Shown in pieces: positions 40,762-49,979 of a stretch of DNA of 64,000 nt; the stretch's first letter is position 1, and each line of letters begins with the position of its first letter. The DNA lies in assembly GCF_044762655.1 (NCBI RefSeq), contig NZ_JBIWER010000001.1, forward strand, positions 62,001 to 126,000, written 5' to 3'. The notes under the pieces were generated by a model. That model was not told where the DNA came from and searched no databases. It saw only the letters and a program-made list of their open reading frames with translations. The translations under genes were made by a program, and so were the position numbers. This stretch comes from Psychrobacillus sp044762655. Its GTDB lineage: Bacteria; Bacillota; Bacilli; Bacillales_A; Planococcaceae.

Positions 40762-43181
40762 TATCGTTTAATTTCTTCCATGATGAACGCTTCTACGATA
40801 TCGCCCTCTTTAACATCATTAAAGTTTTTAATCGTGATTCCACATTCGTATCCTTTAGCAACTTCTTTTGCATCATCCTTGAAGCGTTTTAAAGTATCTA
40901 ATTCGCCTTCAAAAATAACGATTCCATCGCGAATTACACGAACTCCACTATCTCTTGAAATTTTACCTTCCGTAACATATGAACCAGCAATCGTACCAAC
41001 TTTTGATACTTTGAATGTTTCACGTACTTCAGCTTGACCGATAATTTTCTCTTGGAATTCAGGGTCAAGTAATCCCTTCATAGCGAATTCGATTTCTTCA
41101 ATTACTTTATAAATAATACGGTGTAGACGGATATCTACGCCTTCTTGATCGGCCATACGTTTTGCATTTGTGTCTGGACGTACGTTAAATCCGATGACGA
41201 TTGCATTCGATGCAGCAGCCAAGCTAATATCTGATTCCGTGATAGCTCCAGCTCCAGTATGAATGATGCGAACATTAACACCTTCAACATCAATTTTCAT
41301 AAGGGATGCAGCCATCGCTTCAACAGTACCTTGAACGTCTGCTTTTACGATTAAGTTTAACTCTTTCATTTCCCCTTGTTTCATTTGATCAAATAAATTG
41401 TCTAATGTCACACGAGTTTTTTCTGAGCGTTGAGTAACTTGTGCTTCTGAAGCACGAGATTCGCCAACTTGACGAGCAGTTTTTTCATCTTCAAATACAA
41501 CAAAGCGATCTCCAGCTTGTGGCACTTCATTTAAGCCAGTAATTTCTACTGGTGTAGATGGACCTGCCTCTTTCACACGACGACCAAGATCATTAACCAT
41601 TGCTCTTACGCGACCGAATGCATGACCAACAACGATAGGATCTCCGACTTTTAACGTACCATCTTGAACTAGTAATGTAGCGACAGAACCTCGACCTTTG
41701 TCAAGTTGAGCTTCAATAACAGTTCCCAAAGCAAGACGCTTTGGATTTGCTCTTAATTCTCCAACTTCAGAAACAAGTAGAACCATTTCTAAAAGGTTAT
41801 CGATTCCTTCCCCTTTTAGTGCTGAAATTGGTACGAAGATTGTGTCTCCACCCCATGCTTCAGGAACTAAACCATGCTCTGTTAACTCTTGCATAACACG
41901 GTCAGGGTTTGCAGACGGTTTATCCATTTTGTTTACTGCAACAATAATAGGTACCTCAGCAGCTTTAGCATGGTTTATCGCTTCTACAGTTTGAGGCATT
42001 ACACCATCATCTGCTGCAACTACAAGAATTGTGATATCCGTAATTTTCGCACCACGTGCACGCATTGTAGTAAATGCAGCATGTCCTGGTGTATCTAAGA
42101 ACGTAATCTTTTTATCATTATCCACTATTTGGTAGGCACCGATATGTTGGGTAATACCGCCTGCTTCCCCAGCAGTTACTTTTGTATGACGAATAGAGTC
42201 AAGAAGTGTTGTTTTACCATGGTCTACGTGCCCCATAATTGTAACAACTGGTGGACGCTCTGTTTGATTGTTACTATCTTCTGGAGTTGGATCGAAATGA
42301 ACTTCTAAATCAGTAATATCGATTCGAATTTCTTCTTCCACTTCTACACCATAGTCTGCACAAATAAGTTCGATTGCATCCTTATCTAAAACTTGGTTTA
42401 TTGTTGCCATTACGCCAAGTAAGAATAATTTTTTGATAATCTCTGCCGGTTCACGCCCAATTTTTTTCGAAAGTTCTAAAACAGTTAAAGAATCGGTAAA
42501 TGTAATCTTCGCAGGAAGTTCACGTTCTTTTCTTGGTACTGGTGGTTGAACAGGTGTAGTAGGACCTTTTCTACGTTTTTGGAATTTTTGACCTGGTCTA
42601 TTGCCACCTGGACGGTTTTGGCCCCCCGGACGATAAGCACCACCTGGAGCTTTGTTATTAGTAAATGTTTTTTTAGGTTGATTATTTGTTCCTTGCGTAC
42701 TGCTTCCTTGCGTATTACTACCAGATGAAGCAGGTTTTGTATTCGATTGGTTAGACGGTCTTGACTGTCCACCAGATGCTGGTCTCTGTTGGCCTTGATT
42801 AGATGGTCTTGACTGACCCCCGGATGTTGGTCTTTGTTGACCTTGGTTAGATGGTCTTGATTGTCCTTGTGAGGCTGGTCTTTGTTGTTGACCTTGGTTA
42901 GACGGTCTTGACTGTCCTTGTGAGGCCGGTCTTTGTTGTTGACCTTGATTGGCAGGTCTTGATGATTGATTCTGTTGTGCTGGTTTTGCTGATGATTGAG
43001 CAGGTTTTGCTGATTGTTGTGATGATTTTTTATAAATACCATCCAGCTTTTGGATTGCTTCTCCTTCAAGTGTAGACATATGATTCGTTACTTGAATATT
43101 CAACTTTCCTAGTTGCTCAATAACTTCTTTACTCGATTTATCTATTTGTTTCGCATATTCATGAACTCTGATTTTAGTCAT
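40761..43181 (-). CDS. infB: Translation initiation factor IF-2
   Basis: An 806-residue GTPase that places fMet-tRNA on the 30S and joins subunits. The IF2-N domain (residues 1-53, ending LDGIYKK) is followed by a disordered linker with four tandem 16-17-residue repeats (79-144), then a G/R/P-rich basic stretch. G1 GHVDHGKT is at 317-324; DTPGHAAF and NKMDKP follow, then domains II-IV. I start at ATG 43181 (MTKIRVHEYAKQ), whose SD GGGGGTGA overlaps the ylxQ stop. The much longer open frame upstream is unsupported. Length exceeds the 716 residues of B. subtilis because of the linker. Confidence 0.98.
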   Translation of the reverse strand: MTKIRVHEYAKQIDKSSKEVIEQLGKLNIQVTNHMSTLEGEAIQKLDGIYKKSSQQSAKPAQSSAKPAQQNQSSRPANQGQQQRPASQGQSRPSNQGQQQRPASQGQSRPSNQGQQRPTSGGQSRPSNQGQQRPASGGQSRPSNQSNTKPASSGSNTQGSSTQGTNNQPKKTFTNNKAPGGAYRPGGQNRPGGNRPGQKFQKRRKGPTTPVQPPVPRKERELPAKITFTDSLTVLELSKKIGREPAEIIKKLFLLGVMATINQVLDKDAIELICADYGVEVEEEIRIDITDLEVHFDPTPEDSNNQTERPPVVTIMGHVDHGKTTLLDSIRHTKVTAGEAGGITQHIGAYQIVDNDKKITFLDTPGHAAFTTMRARGAKITDITILVVAADDGVMPQTVEAINHAKAAEVPIIVAVNKMDKPSANPDRVMQELTEHGLVPEAWGGDTIFVPISALKGEGIDNLLEMVLLVSEVGELRANPKRLALGTVIEAQLDKGRGSVATLLVQDGTLKVGDPIVVGHAFGRVRAMVNDLGRRVKEAGPSTPVEITGLNEVPQAGDRFVVFEDEKTARQVGESRASEAQVTQRSEKTRVTLDNLFDQMKQGEMKELNLIVKADVQGTVEAMAASLMKIDVEGVNVRIIHTGAGAITESDISLAAASNAIVIGFNVRPDTNAKRMADQEGVDIRLHRIIYKVIEEIEFAMKGLLDPEFQEKIIGQAEVRETFKVSKVGTIAGSYVTEGKISRDSGVRVIRDGIVIFEGELDTLKRFKDDAKEVAKGYECGITIKNFNDVKEGDIVEAFIMEEIKR
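42750..42947 (-). repeat. In-frame tandem repeat in the IF-2 linker
   Basis: Four tandem units: two of 17 codons (QGQQQRPASQGQSRPSN) and two of 16 codons (QGQQRPTSGGQSRPSN and a close variant). The DNA units of 51 and 48 bases are nearly identical, which indicates recent slippage or unequal recombination. Copy number is likely to vary among strains. Confidence 0.9.
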
Positions 43182-43185
43182 TAGC

Positions 43186-43506
43186 TCACCCCCGGTTATA
43201 TTCGTTGAGAAGGCCGGACAGTTTTTTAGCGAAACCGTCATCCATAATGGCAACTGCCACTCTGGCCTCTTTTCCCGTCGCATGTCCGAGATCGTGCCGG
43301 TCTCCAAAGACATGCAGCTCAACGTTAAAAGATGCACATTTATCATTGATTTTTTTTGCTGTATTTTTAGAAGCGTCATTTGATAAAACCACTAGTTTTG
43401 CCTTTTGACTTCTAATTTCTTTTACTACAAGTTCTTCACCAGTTATCGTTTTTCTTGCTCGAGTCGCTAAACCTAGTAGATTAGATATTTGTTCTTCTAT
43501 TGTCAT
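43186..43506 (-). CDS. rplGA: L7Ae-family ribosomal protein YlxQ
   Basis: A 106-residue L7Ae/L30e-type RNA-binding protein; the family binds kink-turns. LLGLATRARKTITGEELVVKEIRS and LVVLSNDASKNTAKKINDKC are characteristic. Start ATG 43506 overlaps the rnpM stop by 4 bases (ATGA). Its own stop codon forms part of the infB ribosome site. The exact function in Bacillus is not established. Confidence 0.95.
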   Translation of the reverse strand: MTIEEQISNLLGLATRARKTITGEELVVKEIRSQKAKLVVLSNDASKNTAKKINDKCASFNVELHVFGDRHDLGHATGKEARVAVAIMDDGFAKKLSGLLNEYNRG

Positions 43507-43781
43507 TTGAGTTTTTCTCTCTCAATTACGACGATTAACTGATCATAAATTTCATTTGGAATTGGTGCTTCTAAATGAGTGCCTAATGAATTTTTCTTTT
43601 TCGCTTGGTTTACCGCTTCGATAGATTTAGATACATAAGCTCCACGACCTGATTTTTTTCCAGTCAAATCAATCGAAACTTCTCCTTCTTTCGAACGGAC
43701 TATACGAATCATTTCTTTTTTCGGAAACATTTCACCAGTTGCAACACATTTACGTAACGGTATTTTCTTTTGAACCGCCAT
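43503..43781 (-). CDS. rnpM: RnpM (YlxR), RNase P modulator family
   Basis: A 92-residue DUF448 protein. KKIPLRKCVATGEMFPKKEMIRIVR and SGRGAYVSKSIEAVNQAKKK are the conserved parts, with C13 in the RKC(V/I)A motif. The B. subtilis homologue has been reported to bind RNase P RNA and lower its activity. It sits between nusA and ylxQ as in most Firmicutes, 19 bases after nusA. Confidence 0.95.
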   Translation of the reverse strand: MAVQKKIPLRKCVATGEMFPKKEMIRIVRSKEGEVSIDLTGKKSGRGAYVSKSIEAVNQAKKKNSLGTHLEAPIPNEIYDQLIVVIEREKLK

Positions 43782-43800
43782 TAAAAATCACCATCCTTGC

Positions 43801-44934
43801 TTATTCTTCGTCTTTATAAAAATCGAAATCATCCAATTCCTCTTCGTCCAAATTTTCAATTATAAGCTGTGGCGAATTTTCATTTGGATAAATTCCAAGT
43901 TCTCTTGCATCTGTTTCACTTTTAATATCAATCTTCCAACCAGTTAGTTTAGCTGCAAGACGAGCATTTTGACCTCTTTTACCTATTGCAAGAGATAGTT
44001 GATAGTCAGGTACTACAACAGTTGTAGATTTTTCTTCCTCATTTACTTGAACGTCGATTACTTTAGAAGGACTAAGCGCATTTGCAACAAACACCACTGG
44101 ATCTTCTGACCATTCAACTATGTCAATTTTCTCTCCACTTAACTCATTGACAATCGTTTGAACTCGAGCTCCCTTTGCACCAACACATGAGCCGACTGGA
44201 TCGATTTCATCATTATGTGCAAAAACTGAAATCTTCGAGCGATCTCCTGCTTCACGAGCAATTGACTTAATCTCTACTATACCTTCAAAGATTTCTGGTA
44301 CTTCCATTTCAAACAAGCGACGAAGTAAACCTGGGTGTGTTCTAGAAACGAATACTTGTGGTCCACGTGTAGTGCGTTCTACTTTCGTAATATATACTTT
44401 AATACGTTCATGTGGTCGGTATGTCTCTGTTTGAATCTGCTCATTTGCAGGCAGTACTGCCTCCACTTTTCCTAATCCCACATATATATTTCGTGCATCT
44501 AATCGTTCAACAATTCCGTTTACGATATCATCTTCTCGATCCACATATTCTTCGTAGATAAGACCACGTTCAGCTTCGCGTACACGCTGAGTTACAACTT
44601 GTTTTGCTGTTTGAGCTGCAATACGACCGAAATTCCGTGGGGTTACTTCCTCTTCTACTACATCACCAATTGCATAGTGCGGGTTTATCACTTGCGCATC
44701 TTCTAACGAAATTTGCAAACGGTCGTCTGAAACATCTTCTACTACATCTTTTCTTGAATAAACAAGCATAGTACCAGTAGCTAAGTTAATGTCGACACGA
44801 ACATTTTGGGCTTGGTTAAAATTTCTTTTGTAGGCAGTTACTAAAGCAGCTTCTATTGCTTCTATTAAAACATCTCTTGAAATTCCCTTTTGTTGTTCGA
44901 GCGCAGTTAACGCATCTAATAATTCACTACTCAC
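43801..44934 (-). CDS. nusA: Transcription termination/antitermination protein NusA
   Basis: A 377-residue RNA polymerase-associated factor that stimulates pausing and intrinsic termination. An N-terminal RNAP-binding domain (1-130) is followed by an S1 domain (about 134-200) and two KH domains (SCVGAKGARVQTIVNEL and LSLAIGKRGQNARLAAKL). An acidic tail (EEELDDFDFYKDEE) ends the protein. I choose GTG 44934 (MSSELLDAL) over GTG 44943 because GGAGG is then 10 bases away and the N-terminus matches the family. It follows rimP by 22 bases. Confidence 0.98.
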   Translation of the reverse strand: MSSELLDALTALEQQKGISRDVLIEAIEAALVTAYKRNFNQAQNVRVDINLATGTMLVYSRKDVVEDVSDDRLQISLEDAQVINPHYAIGDVVEEEVTPRNFGRIAAQTAKQVVTQRVREAERGLIYEEYVDREDDIVNGIVERLDARNIYVGLGKVEAVLPANEQIQTETYRPHERIKVYITKVERTTRGPQVFVSRTHPGLLRRLFEMEVPEIFEGIVEIKSIAREAGDRSKISVFAHNDEIDPVGSCVGAKGARVQTIVNELSGEKIDIVEWSEDPVVFVANALSPSKVIDVQVNEEEKSTTVVVPDYQLSLAIGKRGQNARLAAKLTGWKIDIKSETDARELGIYPNENSPQLIIENLDEEELDDFDFYKDEE

Positions 44935-44956
44935 TACTTTCACTCCTCCATATACG

Positions 44957-45436
44957 TTATGCTGAGAAATCGATTGCTAAACGAGCCAGCGCAATTTTCT
45001 CTTTTTCAATTTGAATTTTTACTCTTCTAGTTTTTACTCGCACTTCGATTAATGCGCCTTCCTCAATTGAATAAGAAAGTAATGTCCCTTCAAATTCCTT
45101 CGCCCCATTCACCGGCTCATAAGTTTTGATATAAACATACTTACCAATTGCGTTCGTGAAGTCCGCATCCTTTTTCAAAGGTCGTTCTGCTCCAGGAGAA
45201 GAAACCTCTAAAAAGTAATTTTCTGATATTGGGTCTTCTACATCTAACTTTTCACTTAGTTTTTCACTAACTTGAGCGCATTGTTCAATATCTATACCGC
45301 CAGTCGGATTATCGATATAAATACGTAAAAACCAATCTCGACCTTCTTTAACATATTCAATATCTACAAGATCTAAATTTAACTCTTGCAAAATAGGCGA
45401 TAGAAGTTCTTCAATTTTACTTGTAATGTTACTCAT
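44957..45436 (-). CDS. rimP: Ribosome maturation factor RimP
   Basis: A 159-residue factor for 30S assembly, with an N-terminal alpha/beta domain (LDLVDIEYVKEGRDWFLRIYIDNPTGGIDIEQC split over two motifs; SPGAERPLKKDADF) and a C-terminal Sm-like barrel. It is the first gene of the nusA-infB operon. GTAGGAGGC precedes the ATG. The polC terminator at 45479-45503 separates it from upstream transcription, so its promoter must lie in the 40-70 bases before the gene. Confidence 0.97.
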   Translation of the reverse strand: MSNITSKIEELLSPILQELNLDLVDIEYVKEGRDWFLRIYIDNPTGGIDIEQCAQVSEKLSEKLDVEDPISENYFLEVSSPGAERPLKKDADFTNAIGKYVYIKTYEPVNGAKEFEGTLLSYSIEEGALIEVRVKTRRVKIQIEKEKIALARLAIDFSA

Positions 45437-45477
45437 ATTAGCCTCCTACATAACAATGATTTTCTATATAACAACAG

Positions 45478-45503
45478 AAAAGAGCGGGAAATCCCACTCT
45501 TTC
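45478..45503 (-). terminator. Terminator after polC
   Basis: The stem GAG(T)GGGA-TT-TCCC(G)CTC on the minus strand has one internal mismatch, flanked by A/T pairs, 68 bases after the polC stop. The tail is CTTTTCTGTTG. Confidence 0.78.
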
Positions 45504-45570
45504 GTCACAGAACTATGAAACATTGGTAGTTTTATATTACCATACATCATGTAGCCTTGCAAATTTCCTA

Positions 45571-48500
45571 CTAAAACAGCGAAAGCTGATTGGCATCTGG
45601 TAAACCCTCTAAACAGCCCATCGTATCCATATATTCGATGATTGTCTTCGATACTTTACCTCTTTGTTGAAGGTCTTCCTTCGATAAAAATTCACCATCT
45701 TCTCTTGCTTTAGCTATTTGGAAAGCAACATTTGTACCTAATCCTGGTATCGAGTTAAAAGGCGGAATTAACGTATTGCCTTCAATTTTAAATTCATTGG
45801 CATGGGATTTGTATAAATCTACTTTTTGCATTTTAATGCCCCGTTCAGTCATTTCTAATGCAATTTCTAAAACTGTCAACAAGTTTTTTTCCTTTGGAGA
45901 TGCTTCTAGTCCCTTAGCATTGATTTCGTCTAATTTAGCTCGGATTGTTTGAGATCCGTTTACCATAGAGATCAGATCAAAATCAGAAGCTCTTACTGTA
46001 AGGTACGCTGCGTAGTATAGTATGGGATAATGCACTTTAAAGTATGCAATACGAACCGCCATTAATACATAAGCGGCAGCATGGGCTTTTGGAAACATAT
46101 ATTTTATTTTTTTACAGGATTCAATATACCAATTGGCTACTCCTTGTTTCTTCATCTCTGCTTCAAATTCTGGAGTTAGCCCTTTCCCTTTCCGAACAGA
46201 CTCCATAATTTTAAATGCCAAGGAAGGATCTAGCCCTTGATAGATTAAATAAACCATAATATCATCACGACATCCAATTACATCAGAAAGCTGACAAGTT
46301 CCAGCTTGGATTAGTTCTTGAGCATTTCCAAGCCATACATCTGTTCCATGCGATAAACCAGAAATCTGAACTAACTCAGAGAAAGTCGAAGGTTTTGTCT
46401 CCTCAAGCATTTGTCGAACAAAGCGAGTACCAAACTCCGGAATACCCAATGTCCCTGTTTTACAGTCAATTTGCTCTTCCGTTACACCTAAAGATGCTGT
46501 TCCACTAAATATTTTCATCACTTCTGGATCATCTGTTGGAATTGTTTTTGGATCAATACCCGATAAATCCTGCAGCATACGAATAACTGTAGGATCATCA
46601 TGCCCCAGAATATCGAGTTTTAGTAAATTATCATGGATAGAATGAAAGTCGAAATGGGTTGTTTTCCACTCTGAGTCTTGCGCATCTGCAGGGAACTGTA
46701 TAGGTGTAAAGTCAAATATATCCATATAGTCGGGAACAACGATAATACCACCTGGATGCTGACCAGTTGTTCGCTTAACTCCGGTACAACCCTGCACTAA
46801 TCGATCGATTTCTGCACCGCGAAGAGCCATATTATTATCATTCATATATCCTCTGACATATCCATAAGCTGTTTTTTCTGCAACGGTTCCAATTGTACCA
46901 GCACGAAATACATAATCCTCTCCGAATAGTTCCTTTGTATAGTTATGCGCAATAGGTTGATACTCACCACTAAAGTTTAAATCTATATCGGGAACTTTAT
47001 CCCCTTTGAACCCTAAGAAAGTTTCAAACGGTATATCTTGTCCATCTTTTACATAAGGAGTATCACATTTAATACAATTTTTGTTTGGTAAGTCAAATCC
47101 AGAACCTACTGACCCATCTTGGAAAAATTCTGAATGCTGACAGCTTGGACATACATAATGAGGTGGTAACGGGTTTACCTCTGTAATTTCTGTCATTGTC
47201 GCTACAAGAGAGGAACCTACTGATCCCCGTGATCCAACTAAATAGCCATCATCCAATGATTTTTTAACTAATTTATGTGAAATTAAATAAATTACCGCAA
47301 ACCCATGACCAATTATGGACGTTAGTTCCTTTTCAATTCGTGCTTCTACTATTTCGGGTAACTCTTCGCCATAGATTTCTTTTGCTTTAGAATAAGTAAG
47401 AGATCTTACCTCCTCATCCGCTCCTTCAATCTTAGGTGTATATAAATCATCTTTAATAGGTTTAATTTCTTCAAGTGAGTCAGCTATTTTCTGAGAGTTA
47501 GTGACTACAATTTCTTTTGCTAAGTCTTCACCAAGAAATGCAAAGGCATCTAACATTTCATTTGTCGTACGGAAATGTACTTTAGGAAGTCCATGACGAT
47601 TTAATGGATTAGCTCCGCCTTGTGAGTTTACTAATATTTTTCTAAAAATAGCATCATTTTCATGCAAGTAATGTACATTTCCAGTAGCTACCACTGGCAG
47701 ATTTAATTTTTTTCCGAGTTTAATCATTTTACGGATAATGTCTTCTAAATTCCATTCGTCTCTAACTAATTCTGCCTCGATTAAATGAGCGTATACTTCT
47801 TTTGGATGGATTTCTAAATAATCATAGAACTGAGCAATCTCTTCTACTTGCTCTAATGGTTTTTGCATGAGACCTTCAAAAACCTCTCCTTTATCGCAGC
47901 CTGATCCAATGATAAGACCTTCTCTATGCTTTTGTAACACGGATCTCTTTAATCTTGGTACACGATGGAAGGTAGTAGTATGAGCAAGTGATACTAATTT
48001 GAAAAGGTTTTTTAACCCTATTTCATTTTTAGCTAAAATTGTACAGTGGGTTGGTCTAGCTCGCTTATAAGAGTCTCCCTGTCCAATATGCTTGTTAAAA
48101 TCATCATGATACTCTATTTTATGTTCCTCTGCCTCTTTCAATAAATGAAGTAATAAATAGCCTGTTGCCTCACAGTCAAAGATTGCTCGGTGGGCTTGTG
48201 TAAGCTCAATATTGAATTTTTTAGTCAAAGTACCAAGACGATGAGACTTCATCTCTGGATGTAAAAAACGTGCAAGCTCCAATGTATCAATTACAGGATG
48301 ATTGAAATGATCTATTCCAGTTCTTCGATATCCTTCATATAAGAAGCCCATATCAAATGATGCATTATGCGCAACGATAATTCCATCCCCAATAAATTCG
48401 TGAAAATCTTTAATAACCTGCTCAATTTCAGGTGCATTTCGAACCATGTCATCTGTGATTCCGGTTAACTCAATCGTAGTTGCTGAAAGTGCATGATGCG

Positions 48501-49884
48501 GATTTACAAATCGTTCAAATTTATCAATTATATTGCCGTTTTGCATTTTTACAGCTGCTAATTCAATTATTTTATCGTAAGTTGCAGACAAACCTGTAGT
48601 TTCTACGTCAAACACTATATATACTGCATCTTCTAATGCAGTATGCTGCTCATCATAAGCAATAGGAACACCATCATGAACTAGATTCGCTTCTAAACCA
48701 TAAAGAATTTTAATACCATTCTTTTTACCCGCTGCATAGGCCTCCGGGAATGACTGTAAATTGGCATGATCTGTAATAGCAATTGCCTGATGGCCCCACT
48801 TAGCAGCTTGCGAAACAAGTGAGGAAACAGAGGAAACTGCATCCATTTGACTCATTGGTGTATGAAGATGTAATTCTACTCGTTTTTCTTTTGCAGTATC
48901 TAATCGGACTACCGGATTTATTTCATTCATATCTTGTGCCATGATGATTAAATCACGAACAAACGTATCATTTTGAACGGAACCTCTAACCTTTATCCAC
49001 ATTCCCTTTTGAAGTCTTTCCATCATTTGGGCATCTTCTTTATCTCTAGAGAACATCTTCACTAATATGGAATCTGTATAATCTGTTACTTTCGCAGTTA
49101 ATAGTGAGCGACCACTTCGTAATTCTTTAATCTCTACATCGAATACGAAGCCTTCAATCGTTACTCTACGTTCTTCATCCTGGATAGTTTTAATATCAAT
49201 AATAGGCTCGTCTTTTTTAAGCGGGACTCCAAGTTGGAATGGTCCATCAGTATTTTGATTGCCATTTTCCTGTCTATTTTGGTCTCGTTTTTGCATATCT
49301 TCTAACGCTTTTTGTCCAAGCATTTCTTCTTCTAATCGACGCTGTTCTAAAAATTCTAATTGAGCTTGTGCTATTGCTTCAGTATCCTCTACTAACCGGA
49401 AGTCGAATGCAATTTTCGGAAATCCAAAACCTACATAAACATCTGATAATTGTTCGATATATTTCTTTTTAAACGTTCGTAATTCAATTTCCTGCCCACA
49501 CGTTAAATGAATCATCTGACCGTTCCATTCTGGCTGTTGTTTTAACAAGCGGTCTTTTAAAGGTGGAGCCATATCACTTAATTCTTTAAGAACTAACGGC
49601 CAATATTGATTGATCAACTCTTGTGAAACATCTTTTCCCTCACATTGAATAGTTAACAATATATTAGCTATACCTGAAAACTTTTCTATTAGCCGTGTTT
49701 GGAAAATCGTAAAGACATCTATTGGAAGTATCGCCTGTAGTTGAATTTTAAAATCCCATTGTCTATTTTTCTTATGTACAGTGAATCGATCGATGGATGC
49801 ATGTTCAAAGTGCTTTACAAATGAATCCTCTGTTAACTCCAGTTGTTGAAGCAACAAATGCATTCTCATTTTCCCGTCGTCCAT
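45571..49884 (-). CDS. polC: DNA polymerase III alpha subunit, Gram-positive PolC type
   Basis: A 1437-residue replicative polymerase with built-in proofreading. Order of domains: N-terminal and OB-fold region (to about 330); PHP part one (VELHLHTPMSQMDAV); DEDD exonuclease (VFDVETTGLSATYDKIIEL, about 425-590); PHP part two; zinc finger (CPSCQHSEFF then CIKCDTPY); polymerase with DIDLNFSGEYQ; and the duplex-binding C-terminus. ATG 49884 follows GGAGGG. In B. subtilis proS lies between rasP and polC; here only 95 bases with a terminator remain. Confidence 0.99.
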   Translation of the reverse strand: MDDGKMRMHLLLQQLELTEDSFVKHFEHASIDRFTVHKKNRQWDFKIQLQAILPIDVFTIFQTRLIEKFSGIANILLTIQCEGKDVSQELINQYWPLVLKELSDMAPPLKDRLLKQQPEWNGQMIHLTCGQEIELRTFKKKYIEQLSDVYVGFGFPKIAFDFRLVEDTEAIAQAQLEFLEQRRLEEEMLGQKALEDMQKRDQNRQENGNQNTDGPFQLGVPLKKDEPIIDIKTIQDEERRVTIEGFVFDVEIKELRSGRSLLTAKVTDYTDSILVKMFSRDKEDAQMMERLQKGMWIKVRGSVQNDTFVRDLIIMAQDMNEINPVVRLDTAKEKRVELHLHTPMSQMDAVSSVSSLVSQAAKWGHQAIAITDHANLQSFPEAYAAGKKNGIKILYGLEANLVHDGVPIAYDEQHTALEDAVYIVFDVETTGLSATYDKIIELAAVKMQNGNIIDKFERFVNPHHALSATTIELTGITDDMVRNAPEIEQVIKDFHEFIGDGIIVAHNASFDMGFLYEGYRRTGIDHFNHPVIDTLELARFLHPEMKSHRLGTLTKKFNIELTQAHRAIFDCEATGYLLLHLLKEAEEHKIEYHDDFNKHIGQGDSYKRARPTHCTILAKNEIGLKNLFKLVSLAHTTTFHRVPRLKRSVLQKHREGLIIGSGCDKGEVFEGLMQKPLEQVEEIAQFYDYLEIHPKEVYAHLIEAELVRDEWNLEDIIRKMIKLGKKLNLPVVATGNVHYLHENDAIFRKILVNSQGGANPLNRHGLPKVHFRTTNEMLDAFAFLGEDLAKEIVVTNSQKIADSLEEIKPIKDDLYTPKIEGADEEVRSLTYSKAKEIYGEELPEIVEARIEKELTSIIGHGFAVIYLISHKLVKKSLDDGYLVGSRGSVGSSLVATMTEITEVNPLPPHYVCPSCQHSEFFQDGSVGSGFDLPNKNCIKCDTPYVKDGQDIPFETFLGFKGDKVPDIDLNFSGEYQPIAHNYTKELFGEDYVFRAGTIGTVAEKTAYGYVRGYMNDNNMALRGAEIDRLVQGCTGVKRTTGQHPGGIIVVPDYMDIFDFTPIQFPADAQDSEWKTTHFDFHSIHDNLLKLDILGHDDPTVIRMLQDLSGIDPKTIPTDDPEVMKIFSGTASLGVTEEQIDCKTGTLGIPEFGTRFVRQMLEETKPSTFSELVQISGLSHGTDVWLGNAQELIQAGTCQLSDVIGCRDDIMVYLIYQGLDPSLAFKIMESVRKGKGLTPEFEAEMKKQGVANWYIESCKKIKYMFPKAHAAAYVLMAVRIAYFKVHYPILYYAAYLTVRASDFDLISMVNGSQTIRAKLDEINAKGLEASPKEKNLLTVLEIALEMTERGIKMQKVDLYKSHANEFKIEGNTLIPPFNSIPGLGTNVAFQIAKAREDGEFLSKEDLQQRGKVSKTIIEYMDTMGCLEGLPDANQLSLF

Positions 49885-49946
49885 AGCTCGTATCCCTCCT
49901 ATAACTTAAGGCTCTTGCGAATTTCTCCGTTCAACAGTAAAAGAAA

Positions 49947-49970
49947 GGAAGTTCATATAATTGAACTTCC
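49947..49970 (-). terminator. Terminator after rseP
   Basis: A 9-bp perfect stem GGAAGTTCA / TGAACTTCC with a 6-base loop, 9 bases past the rseP stop. The minus-strand tail TTCTTTTACTG is T-rich. Confidence 0.82.
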
Positions 49971-49979
49971 CCCCTAACT

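Noticed and set aside
42750..42947. CRISPR-like array
   Set aside because: The periodic 48-51-base units are in-frame coding repeats of IF-2 with no unique spacers.
42485..43069. 194-codon minus-strand frame within infB
   Set aside because: It lies in another frame of infB over the tandem repeat; its N/H/Q/D-rich composition is a by-product of the repeat.
43182..43379. Extended infB start at 43379
   Set aside because: It would overlap most of ylxQ and rnpM with an unrelated N-terminus; ATG 43181 has an ideal SD and a family-like start.
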